DNA of 64,000 nt, taken from the NCBI GenBank assembly GCA_907165135.1, contig OU015569.1:6572001-6636000 (forward strand), read 5' to 3'. The stretch is from Oikopleura dioica. Its lineage: Eukaryota > Chordata > Appendicularia > Copelata > Oikopleuridae. The number at the start of each line of letters is the position of its first letter. The first letter of the stretch is position 1. Position numbers and translations under genes: made by a program. The notes below the pieces were generated by a model. That model did no database searches, was not told the DNA's origin, and was given only the letters and a program-made list of their open reading frames with translations. Shown here one piece after another: positions 21,554 through 32,160 of the stretch.

Positions 21554-22575
21554 TTACTTCTTGGCGCCGCCAGTCTGAGCAGCAACTTTTTCCATGGCGG
21601 CCTTGACAGTCTCCTCATCTCCGAGGAACTTCATCGAAACAACGGGCTTGAAGTTCTCATCGAGCTCGTAAACGAATGGGATTCCAGTAGGCAAGTTCAA
21701 GCCCATGATTTGGTCCTCTGTCATGTCATCTAAGAAAAGGAATAAGTGCCGAGCTACTCTTATTAAGGCCCCGCATGATCGGAGGACCAAAAATTTCAAA
21801 AGCCCGAAAAAAAATGTTGAATATTAATTTATATTGTTCCTGTCCCTAGCTTTTCTTAGGTTTCCGAAAATAAGAGAGATTATTTTAACTTACCGAGGTA
21901 CTTGACAATGCCTCGAAGGGAGTTTCCATGAGCGGCAATGAGAAGCTTTTTGCCCTCCTTGAGCTGAGGGACAATCACGTCGTTCCAATATGGGAGCGTT
22001 CGTTTGATGGTGAGCTCGAGCGATTCGCAAGCTGGGAATTCTTCAGCTGGAACGTCCTTGTACTTGGGGTTCTAGAGGAAACAGTTTGGCTATTTTAACT
22101 TAGTCTTGATTAGAACCTTTTGAATGGTTTCGAAGTAGGCATTCGCCTCAAGGATGGCAGGTGGAGGAGTGGCGAAGGATCGTCGCCAGATCTGAACCTG
22201 ATCAGCTCCGAACTTTTCGACGGCTTCCTTCTTATTCTGGCCTGTCAAATCACCATAGTGGCGCTCGTTCAAACGCCAGGTGTAGTTGATTGGAATGTCT
22301 TGCTGACCAAGAGCCTCGAGAATCGAGTTGCAGGTCTTGTTGGCACGCTGAAGGAGAGAAGTGTGTGCAGCGTCGAACTTGTAGTTAGCGTCTATTAAGC
22401 GGTCATAGAAACGAGAAGTAAAAAGGAGAAACTTACTCTTCAAGGCCTGTCCAGCAGCGGCGGCCTCAGCAACACCGGCTTCAGAGAGGTCGGCGTCGAA
22501 CCAACCACAGAAAAGGTTCTGCTGATTCCACTGGGACTCGCCGTGGCGGACCATAACAATTTCGTACTTGGCCAT
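21554..22575 (-). CDS. PGAM1: Phosphoglycerate mutase (cofactor-dependent)
   Basis: Start at 22575 ([20 protein letters not shown]): RHGES includes the phospho-accepting His. [36 protein letters not shown] and the later [14 protein letters not shown] (second catalytic His) are diagnostic of animal PGAM1/2. The C-terminal segment is [18 protein letters not shown]. It interconverts 3- and 2-phosphoglycerate in cytosolic glycolysis. Three short introns are present. Length is about 250 residues, normal for the family. It is divergent from the small gene at 23258. Confidence 0.97.
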
Positions 22576-23257
22576 ACTGTCTCTATAAATATCACAGATT
22601 TTCTTTGGGCTCGCTTCGCTAAAAATCTAAGCTAGAAGAGCACGAGAACAGACAGTTTTTGAACTGCTAACAGTGTGACAATTATGCAACAGGCATTGAA
22701 GAGTTACATAAAAAGGGGGTAAATCAAAGGTGAGAAAATTGCTCTTTACGTTGACTGATATCGGTACCCAAGGGTGTGGCATAACCCCGGGGGCATACAA
22801 TTTGAATCGTAAGAGTATCTATAACTTGAAAATCAAGAACGAATGTAACTTAATGTTGACTTCAGCTCTCCCGAAATGCCATTATCAGGTAGTGTCAGGG
22901 TGACACGATGAGGGTTTTGTAAAGACCTGAAATCACTTTATATAATTGTATAGCCCTATAGTTTTTAAGTGAGAGTTCTAACAAAACTATTCAACTAAGT
23001 CTGAAACCCACCGAGGCTTCAGTATATCATGTTTAGCAATCATCATTACCAAAAATTCGTCTCGACAATTTTCCACAATAATGAGAAGCTCTGAGATTAG
23101 TCACCCCTCTTGCTAAAATGTTCCCGGGCATAAGATCGAACGAGACGATCGGAAAGCTGCAATAAGCCCCTTTCACTCGCACAATCAGATAGCAACCACC
23201 GACAACACCCAATTCGAAAAAATTGCCTTTTTAAAACGAATTCCAGCAAACTCGAAA
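22576..23257. other. Bidirectional promoter region PGAM / CX6C gene
   Basis: About 680 nt between divergent genes. No ORF supported. It should include both promoters; no clear TATA box was identified. Confidence 0.45.
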
Positions 23258-23498
23258 ATGCCTTTAGCGAAAATGGACACACCTGATCCGACTACTTGCT
23301 CGGGAATATTTGGTAAGAAATTATCTGGATCAGCTGATTGAATTTAATAATACAAAATTAGAAGCTTGTCGATCATCTGGAATTTCTACGTCGAAAGATT
23401 GCGCGAACTACAAAGAAAAATGCTCGAAATTCGTCAACTTCAAGCGCATTTTTCCCAATGAGCCTGCTCAAAAGACCGATTTCGTTCTCAAAAACTAG
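23258..23498 (+). CDS. Small twin CX6C protein
   Basis: ATG at 23258 gives MPLAKMDTPDPTTC, then a 49-nt GT-AG intron, then ACRSSGISTSKDC and a short tail ending at 23498, about 60 residues in all. The cysteines read C-x6-C-x10-C-x6-C. This resembles helix-hairpin twin-cysteine proteins (CHCH-like or the C22orf39 type) imported to the mitochondrial intermembrane space, but the spacing is not the classical CX9C. The unspliced frame lacks an ATG, which supports the spliced model. Family assignment is uncertain. Confidence 0.55.
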
Positions 23499-23770
23499 CC
23501 TGTAACATCCAATTCTATTCTGAAATAAAGCATTCTAAACACTCTGAATCTCGAAACCAGAGCAAAGTCGCCAGGTTATTTTGAGCACTAGAAAGTGTTC
23601 TCAGTTTTATAATTCTTTCCCTTTACAAATAAATTCCGATATAGTTTGCATTGTATAAGTTTCAATGACGAGTATAAGATTGGAGAGTTTCTTCGAAGCA
23701 AAGCATTTCAATGGCAAAGCTCGAGGAGTTCAGCAGATTCGCAATATTTATATATTTTATTCAGATGCTT

Positions 23771-24464
23771 TTACTTCATCTCAACAGTGGCGCCTTCCGC
23801 CTTGAACACTTCCATAATTTTTTCGGCTTCTTCCTTGGCCACGTCTTGTCTCAGAACCTTTGGCAGATCTTCGACAAACTTCTTCGCAGAGACCAGATTC
23901 ATGTCAGGCATATTAGCTTTAATAGCTTTGATAACTGAAGCCAAAGATTAAAGACGCGTCCTTCAAATCATCCTAAGAATACCTTTAATCTTATTCTTGG
24001 CATCGAAGCCCGTCATTGTGACTGTGAACTCGGTTTGAATCTTCTTAGCTTCTTCCTTTGACTCTTCGGCGGCTTCTTCCTGAGGAGCAGCGGCGGCAAC
24101 TGGGGCCGCGGCCGCTGCTGGGGCAGCATAAGACACTTCGGAGATGTTGAGGCGCTCTTTAAGTGCTGTGTTGAGATCTGCGACTTCCTTTGAAAAGATG
24201 GTGATTAGCGAACTACTACTCTCAGAAAAAATGAGTTACTTGGAGAGTCAGGCCGGCAATAGCATCAACGAGCCCAATTACTTTTTCTGATGGTTGTCTT
24301 TCCTCGTCGTCGACTTTTGGGACAGCTAGAATCACAGTCAGATTTACTCAAATTCCCCAAATGTTCATTTATCTCGGCTAAACAGTACCTGCGAATCTAG
24401 CAGCACTGTATCCGAAAGATCGTCTGACAACGCTGGTCTGCATTCGAACAATGTGCGAAAACAT
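23771..24464 (-). CDS. MRPL12: Mitochondrial ribosomal protein bL12m
   Basis: Start at 24464 (MFSHIVRMQTSVVRRSFG, a basic mitochondrial presequence). SEKVIGLVDAIAGLTLQEVA is the dimerisation helix pair, then an Ala-rich hinge (APAAAAAPVAAAAP), and the C-terminal globular domain TEFTVTMTGFDAKNKIKVIK, with MNLVSAKKFVEDLP and an EVFKAEGATVEMK ending that match the L7/L12 C-domain. It forms the stalk of the mitochondrial large subunit and recruits translation factors. Four exons with short introns. Confidence 0.95.
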
Positions 24465-25684
24465 AATATTATATTTCTATTATTTTCTAAATAAGTTTCA
24501 TTTATTGGCGTGTTCCTCGACTTAGTCAAATTCCTCTATTGTAAATAAATATTAGGCACATTGTGATAGAACAGATTGTCAGCGTGGGATGGTCATTATG
24601 AACGAAAAACTAGTTGCATTGAGAAAAAATTGATTTGATTCTTGTATTTATCATAATATGTATTGTTGTCATAGTGCTTCTTTTTCACGTCGCAGCTTTT
24701 TTCATTGGAAAAAGTGAAATAAATAAAAAAAAACAAGACATTATCATTAAAGAACGTAGGATAAGTTGAAGAGACGCTTTTCAAACAGATAATTTTAAAG
24801 TCGAAGTAGTAGGCTAGGAACTTAAAAAGGGTATGTAAATATTGCACGTTGGTAGGGAAGCACATTTTTGTTGAATGTTAAAATTGACGGTCTTTAGACA
24901 GATCGTCATTGTTTCTGTTTTGTTCCAAGTGAAATGAAATCGAGAGGTTTTAAGATCGAACTTGATTTCAGCAGCTTTGCTTTACTATCGCATCGGTAAA
25001 AATAGCATCAAAAAACGCAGGAAGTGAATGAAAAAGGGATCTATCCTAAATAGATATATCATATATGTTGGTAGCCCGTGGCGAATGCCGCGGCAAACAA
25101 AAATAGATCTGATCGGAAATAAACATAAGAAACAAGCTAATTAAGATGATTCTGGTAGTTTCATAGCACCAGCTCACAAGAGAAGAGTTTAGTTCTGTTG
25201 AGATGGACATACATAGTTCTTCTTGATGCTTGGACAACCCTATTTAGTTGTCCAAAGTGTCGAGGGATGATTCGGTATTTAGTACGAGTACGAAATTGCG
25301 ATAATAAACGCTAAAGATATCCAAGGCCAAGTTAGAAATCGGGGCTGTTGGAAATTATTGCTCACTTTACGCGAAGAATGGTAAAATGACAGTAGTGAAG
25401 TAATAGGGCCAGTAAGGGAACGTAAAATGACTTTCTGAATTGAGTCAGCTATGGAAAATTGAGCACTGCCCTTCAAGGGGTGTCTGTGAAAGGGATGAAT
25501 TGCAATAACGGCGGAATCGGACTAAAACATCAGGCGAATGTTAGAATGAATGAGGAGAAAGAATAACACCTAAGAATTTGGTCGAAGTAGATCGAAGGTT
25601 TTTTCTTAAGTTTTTATATGGATACCACAACGGGATGATTAACCACCAAAGAAACTACACTGTGATACTGAGCAGAAAGGAGCT
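24465..25684. other. Intergenic MRPL12 upstream / vigilin downstream
   Basis: About 1.2 kb, one of the longest gene-free stretches here. ORFs at 24596-24865, 25046-25237 and 25279-25476 (minus) do not resemble proteins. It contains a perfect 9-bp hairpin near 25233-25258 (TTGGACAAC ... GTTGTCCAA, 8-nt loop). No RNA gene was recognised. Confidence 0.45.
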
Positions 25685-28600
25685 TTAGTGCTTTGGTCGC
25701 CAGTTGACGTTAGGCGCTGCGCCGGCGTTGTTGCCCAAGGTAGGGAAGTCAGAAGAGGAGCCAGAGTCCCATGGAGCGTTGGCAACCTTGAAGCCAGCCT
25801 AAAAATAAACTTGCAAAAAGTTCAATTTTCTAGCGATACTCACATTGCCACCCTTCTTCTTTGAGCTCTTGACCTCGAATGGGTCCACTCGTTGAGGACG
25901 AAGGCGAGATTCCTCAGATCTTTCGGCGATTTCTTGCAGGATCTCTTCTTCGAGGTTGAGCAAGTGGTCAATGCATTCTTCGACCTTATCGGCCGCGCCG
26001 ATGACAGTTACCTTGTCGGGTTGAGCCTGGGATCGTCCGAACTACATATTCCAATAATTATCGTTTCAAAAACAAGGGCTTTTTACCTTTATTTCGACAT
26101 CAAAGTCGCCCATGATTTTTCGAACTCCGGAACCACGAGCACCGATGATTCGCTAGAAATGTGGTTTTACTTCTTTGCTTGATATTTTTAAACTACCTTG
26201 TGGCAGGACTGGCTAATGAGAACATCCTGTTGCACGTGACTTTCGAGACCCTTGACAATGTCCATAATGGCGTCTTTCATCTTTGCTACCTCCGCTTCGT
26301 AACCGGTAATTCTGATCTCGTCCTAAAGTAAAAGCATTAGATCCATTTTTCGATAGAAAATGCACAATGCAACGAGACTTACAGCAGCAAGATCCTTGTT
26401 CTTATCACTGGGCATAGTAATTCTAGCGTTGATCTCAGCTTGCAGCTTGTTAATAACAGCGCCCTAGAGAAGATTAAAATGGACTTTACCAAAATAAATG
26501 CAACCTTTTGTCCGATGATCTTTGGATGGAACATTTGGTGGACATCGATGGTCTCGGAGTAGCTTCGGAGAGCTCGATCTTCAGCATCTGCTTCCCATCC
26601 CTTCTTCTTCTCATTGAGAAGCTCTACAACCGAATCGATGACCTCTTGCTTTCCAACGAGGGTGATGGAGTCTATAACAATTGGCTGTAAATATTAAAAG
26701 CATTTGAAAATATCAAACCTTTCAGTTCTTCACCATCAGCTCTCTTTGGAACTGTTATTCTAATAGATGGGAATTCTGACTGTATCGCCTTCAATCCAGA
26801 GCCTCCTTGTCCGATCAAATCTCGGTGGTAGTCAGCAGCAAGCTCATACTCGAAGGTCACTGGAATAAGAGCGATGATAGCGGCCTTGGCGGCCTCTACC
26901 TTCTCTTCTCGACCAGAAACAGTGATCGTGTTGCAATCATCGGGCTCGTCACGTCCTGGGAACTTGATGTTGACGTTAAAGTCGCTTTGAATCTATAAAA
27001 TTGTTTTTAAACGAAAAAAGAAGAGCACAACCTCTTGGACTTGCTTGCCACCCTGTCCGATGATTGTTCGATGGAAAGCCTTGTCAACGTCAAATTGAAT
27101 GGTAACTTGCGCTTCGAAGTCTTCAACAGCCTCGGTAATCTGGGCGATTGCTGCTTTGACACAGTTACCGGGTCCTTTGACCGAAACAACGGTGTCGACT
27201 TCTTCGGATTCCTAAATACTCATGAAACTCTTTCTGGAATTTTCTCTGTTACCTCTCGCTTTCGAGGAAAGGAGATCTGTACACCGCCGCAGTCCTCGGA
27301 AATTTTATTAATGAGTTCCGCTCGTCGAGCGGTGAAATTCTTGTGGTACTTCTCGGGGACATCAACAGTGTGCTCCTCGATACTTTCGAGCTCCTTGATT
27401 CGCTTCTCAAGGATTTCCTTTGCTTTGGCAACGCCTTCCTTCGTTCCAAGAATTGTGATTTGATCTTGTTTTTCCTCATTAGCGCCTGGAACAGCGATTC
27501 GGCATCCAGTAGTATCACTTGAATAATGTTTTAAAAGCGACTAACAAAATTATGTTTACCGGATGTCCTTGATGTTGGAACCATTCTTGCCGATGAGGAA
27601 GCGATGAAGAGAGGGATCAGCGTTAACCTTTGCAGTGAAAGATTGGAGTCGAACCTGGCCGGCTTCTTCCTCCAACGCCTTCTTAGCAGCCTTCACGGCT
27701 TCAGGCTTGCCTCGGATGGTGACCTGGTCGGATCCATCTGAGGGGAAGTGGATGACGCAGTCATCACCTTGAAGTTTTTAACTCCCTTTCCACCAGCACC
27801 GATGAGTGCCTGATGAAGTTTCGTTTCGATCTTGACGGTGATCTCTTCGATTTCGCCGAGCTCCTTCTCGATCTTTCTGATTTCTCGCTGAGCCTTTTCG
27901 CAATCCGCTTTTCGGCCAATGATAGTAATTATTTCGGAGTCAGTATCTTCTTTGGGTAGTTCGATTTGGCAGTTGGTGGCTTCTCGGATTCGGGTAATGT
28001 TCGAGCCATTTTTACCGATAATGTTACGATGGAATCGCTTAAGGATGGGGACTTCGAGGCGGAAACCACGCTCCTCAATATCCCTCGCCATTTTGCTCAA
28101 AACTTCCTTGGCTTTCGCCAATTCTTTGGATGGACCGCGAATGGCGATCTCGTCGGACTTGGAGTTTTCGTCAGGGATAGAGATGTTGACGTTAGGGAAC
28201 TGGTCTCGGAGCTTCTTGATGTTCTCCCCACCCTGGCCGATGATTTGTCGATGGAATCGGCGCTTCAAGATGATCTTGTCAGCAGCTTCGTCGGCAATCT
28301 TGTTAGCCAACTGAGTAAGAGCAGCTTTAGCAGCCTTGACTCCAGCGGGGGGCCCTTCGATCCAGATGTTGGTATTTTTATCTGAGTCTTGGGGGATTTT
28401 GATGATGACTTTATGTTCCTCTTTGAGCTTAGAAATGTTGGAACCGCCCTTTCCAATGAGATGGGGATGGAACTTGGGGTTCACAACGATCTCTTCGTGA
28501 GAAGTTGTAGACTTGATTTCCTTGATTCGTCGGAGAAGCTCATTCTTTACAGCCTCTAGCTCGGAAGGAGAACCCTCAAGAGCGATACCGCATTTGCCGT

Positions 28601-29843
28601 CTTCGTTTTTGAAGTCAACTTGAACTTTTTCGAATCCAAAGTTGTCGGTAATTTCCTTGATTGCGGCACCTTTGTTACCGATGAGGAGACGGTGCATCCA
28701 CTCGGGAGCGTCGACGAAGGCGTCCTGCTTGGAGCTAGCAAGTCCATACACGGCAGTGATCGCATTTCCGAGAGCCTGGGGCTCACCACGAAGAACGATC
28801 TCTTCCGAGCTCGAATCTTGGGGAGGAACTTCGACAATGACCCCATGCTCTTCGAGAATGTCTTGGATACTCTTCCCACGTTGTCCGATAACGAATCGAT
28901 GTTGCTTCTTTTCCACTTTGATGGTGAGGGTGGTGCACCTGGAGGACTTGAGTTGAACCATAGCTTTGAGCTCGGCAACAGCAGCTACCGCGCCCTTCTG
29001 AGGACCACGGACAACGATCTCGGTCTTACCCGCGCTTGGAGGAGGAACGTCGATCGCCAAAATTCCGTGGCGAGTTTTCAGGGAGTTCAGGTTGGAATCG
29101 TTACCGCCGCGGATGAATGGTTGGTACTCAATAGGACATTCAAACGTTGCACGGTATCGAGCCATTTGTTCGGCCGAAATTCGTTCAATCTTTGCCTTGG
29201 CAGCCTTCATAGCGTCCTTGGCACCGGTAATCCTGACGGGTGCACCCTCGGCCTCGTCAGCCTTGGGCACAGTGATCTTGGTTCCAGTTTCAGCTTCCAG
29301 TTTTTTCAGAGTCTCAGCGCCCTTGCCCAAGATGAATCGGTGGTGTTCCTTGGGGATAAGCACATCGATGGAGCCCTGTTGGGTCATATTAGCGAGAACC
29401 ATCTTCTTGGCGTCCTTGACTGGTTGCGGTTTTCCGGAAATCAAGACGGTGATGGATCCATCTCGTTGCTGCGAATACTCGATCTCGGTCTTGGTAGCTT
29501 TCATAATCTTAAGCACTTCGGCTCGACCTTGGTCAGCAGAGGTACCCTTTCCAAATCCTTCGTTCAATCCGGGACGGAAACGTCGTTCTTCAAGCGGAAT
29601 GTCGAATCGTACGGAGGTGATTGAGCTTTTAATCGGTTTCACATTAGCACGGTTGATCCAAGCACCACCCGGAGCTGGAGCAGATCCACCGCCGAGTTGC
29701 GGGAAGGCGTCCTCATAAGTTGGAATAACCTAAAAACGAAAATCCAATAAAATTCTTAGAACGAGTCAGCTTACCTTGGGAGCCTCCTGCTGGGCGACGG
29801 GCTGCTCAACAGCATCAGATTGGTTTTGAATTTCGTTACTCAT
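25685..29843 (-). CDS. HDLBP: Vigilin, multi-KH RNA-binding protein
   Basis: Start at 29843 (MSNEIQNQSDAVE). After a short intron, YEDAFPQLG leads into a long exon (27693-29642) with about eight KH units, each with its GxxG loop: LGKGAETL, IRGGND (degenerate), IGQRGKSI, IGNKGAAI, IGKGGSNI, IGQGGENI, IGKNGSNI, IGAGGKGV. The 3' part (25685-27690), split by several 45-60 nt introns, adds more, for example IGKNGSNI and IGQGGSGL, consistent with the 14 KH domains of vigilin. The C-terminus DFPTLGNNAGAAPNVNWRP matches the family. Vigilin binds mRNAs and tRNA at ER-bound ribosomes. A one-base frame break is apparent near 27765-27785. Confidence 0.95.
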
Positions 29844-30109
29844 TGTCAGTTTCAAGCAAGGTTCAGTTCCAGAGTCCAACCGTGAAGGGATCGCGGATGC
29901 GAATCACTTTTGTTATCTAAAAAGAAGACGCTTCAGAAAACATCAGCCACATTTCCACAGTGGCAATTGGTATTTATAGTTTAACGGCAGTTTACAAGAA
30001 GCAGTGTTAGTCTGAGAGCAAAGCAGCAAAGGAAAGTCATTTACAGCAGTTTTCAATCTACGCAGAGCTTCAACGGTAGAAGGAACATTGTCAAGGACGT
30101 GGTGTAAAG

Positions 30110-31851
30110 TCACGACTGGCCCGGTGTGCCTGGACGGTTCTGCTGCATCTGACCTTGCGGCATCTAAGATTCGGGTTAAGTTCAGTACCCTCTAGGGAGT
30201 AGGCGAGTTTAAGTATGAATCTCACGATCAATCAAATCCCAAAGAAAAGCGAAAATTGCGTGTTCCCCCGAATATACGTGAATATAAAATATAATATGTG
30301 ACATATTGTATTACTTATAAAATCATATAATTGAGAATAGTGAGACTTGGGTAGTACCTGTTGCTGTTGCTGCTGCTGATTTGGCTGTGGGCGTCTTATT
30401 GGGAAGTTACTACCAACCTTATGAAGGTCACGATGGGACTCTTGAAGAATTTTCGTTGTCTCTTTCGCACACTCAATCTGCTCTTTGACGATCTCAACGA
30501 ATTTGTTGTACTCTTTGAAATCCATGGCGGCGTTTGCTGAAAAATTATGAAGAGCCCTTCTTGATTTTTTATTGTTATTATTATAGCACATCAAATCAGA
30601 GATCGCTGGGAGTGAAAAAAAAAGATACGAATCCGTTACGCTTTTTTTGAGAAAAGTCGCTTCGCGAACAAAGAAGGCCGGCTGACAGGCAACGTATGAG
30701 TGCATCAAGATCCCTATCAGCTCTCCCAAAAGCGGCACAAAGAGGAGGAATTATGATCCGATTAGCATCCCGCCGGGAGATGGTGCGTAAAAGGACTTCG
30801 ACTAAGACGAAGTGGTCATAAAGCACGAAGTGATTCTCATTTCAAAAAAAGGAAAATGAAGAATAAATGTAACAATTGTGAAAAAGTATTCATAGAGAGC
30901 AGAGAGCTTGCTATGCATCTGCTTGTATGTGCCCCAATAGTGCCGACCTGCAAGACCTGTGGGAAGGAGTTCCTCACACACAAGCTGCTGCGTGCTCACA
31001 ATACAGAGCACTACAACTCGACAGGGCTCGACGAAGTTTGCTTCCAGCTTCAAAAGAGACCGATATCGAAGGGACAAAAATTCTGTTGTTACAAATGCGA
31101 TCGGCGCTTTTGGACTGAGCGTGCCATGCGACTTCACAATTGCATCAGATAGAGATCAACTTACTACTTGGTGGCTGTCGCTGCGGAATGAGGAAGTTCA
31201 CGTGGCTAGGAGCGATAGTTTGAATGACTTGCAGCGTGTTGAGGCATTGCTGCAGAGCGAGACGAATGTTGGACTCCATCAAGTCGGTGTTGTGATAGAA
31301 TTCCTCGAATGCTTCTTCCAGATCTTTTCTCAGATCTGTACCACAACCCTTAATAAATATCTTAAACAAAATTATGGCTCTATTTCTTACTCTCTGCTTT
31401 TGTTCAGTTTCCATCGATTGAATATTGTCAGCCGTTGCATTCGAGAGAAATGCTTTGGATGCCACTTCCATCAGCTTCGTCAGCGAGTTCTTGAAGCCGT
31501 CCTCTTTCGCTAGATGCTTGATAGATCTGATCGCGTCCTCTGGTTCATTCTGGTGGGATTGCGTTGCCTGTGCCTGTCCTTGATGGTTGTGCACTTGTTG
31601 AACTTGAGCTTGATGCTGGGGCATTCCCGGATTTCCTTGCTGACCTTGTCCCATATGCGGATTTTGCATCATCTGTTGTTGATTAGAGCCCATCATCGGT
31701 TGCCCTCCTGGCACTGTATCCTGTTTTTTAATTGAGAATCAAGCAAATATAACTTACTCTGCGAGTGGTTCCCCATCATTTGAGGAGCCATGTTGTTTGG
31801 CTGTCCACCGTAACCTTGATTCATCTGCCCCGGGTTCATGTTCGGATTCAT
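30110..31851 (-). CDS. MED29: Mediator complex subunit 29
   Basis: Start at 31851 (MNPNMNPGQMNQGYGG), a long Gln/Met/Gly/Pro-rich N-terminus, then IRSIKHLAKEDGFKNSLTKL, RKDLEEAFEEFYHNTDLMES, LRLALQ-type helices and FKEYNKFVEIVKEQIECAKE, which match human MED29 (LKESLQTLMKVA, KCLEEFYALCDQLELCLRLA, YLAVIKAQISCAKD). It ends after a poly-Gln run and MPQGQMQQNRPGTPGQS at 30110. MED29 is in the Mediator head/tail region and links activators to RNA polymerase II. The 625-nt intron between about 31166 and 30541 carries an opposite-strand zinc-finger ORF. Vigilin starts 266 nt downstream and TRIP11 ends 309 nt upstream, all on one strand. Confidence 0.88.
30856..31152 (+). CDS. Small C2H2-type zinc-finger protein nested in MED29 intron
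   Basis: A 98-codon single-exon ORF on the strand opposite MED29, lying entirely in its largest intron apart from the last bases. It has three finger-like units: CNNCEKVF...HLLVC (incomplete last ligand), CKTCGKEFLTHKLLRAHNTEH (canonical C-x2-C-x12-H-x4-H) and CYKCDRRFWTERAMRLHNC. C2H2 fingers usually bind DNA or RNA. The repeated ligand pattern makes a chance ORF unlikely, but the first and third fingers are imperfect and extra exons may exist. Its stop at 31152 nearly touches the MED29 exon beginning about 31166. Confidence 0.6.
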   Translation: MKNKCNNCEKVFIESRELAMHLLVCAPIVPTCKTCGKEFLTHKLLRAHNTEHYNSTGLDEVCFQLQKRPISKGQKFCCYKCDRRFWTERAMRLHNCIR

Positions 31852-32160
31852 GCTCTTCAATCTGAAACAGAGAGTCTACAGTTTCTGTGTGATGAGCTTA
31901 AGTTTATGATAAATATCATAAGGGATGTTGATAAAGTATAAAGGGGCATATATACAGGGAAATAAATAAGGGGGTTGATATAACTTAGGACCGAGGATAG
32001 AGTCCGTTTAAAAATAATAATTGAACATTTCCAAGCTCTTAAATAAGTGAGTAGGTTCAAGCAGCGAGCTAGGAAATCGACAAAAATTGGGACTAGATAG
32101 GGAGAACTTGTGGGCATTTGGTTTAGTATCTGTTTTATTGCACTAGCTGTGCATATGCAC
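31852..32160. other. Intergenic TRIP11-MED29
   Basis: About 310 nt between two minus-strand genes. No ORF supported; nothing else seen. Confidence 0.45.

Noticed and set aside
3930-25410. Shared 13-mer AAGTAATAGGGCC at about 3935 and 25395
   Set aside because: Matches of this length are expected several times by chance in 64 kb, and the flanks do not align.
28620-29624. 334-codon plus-strand ORF opposite vigilin
   Set aside because: A shadow of the conserved KH-domain coding strand.
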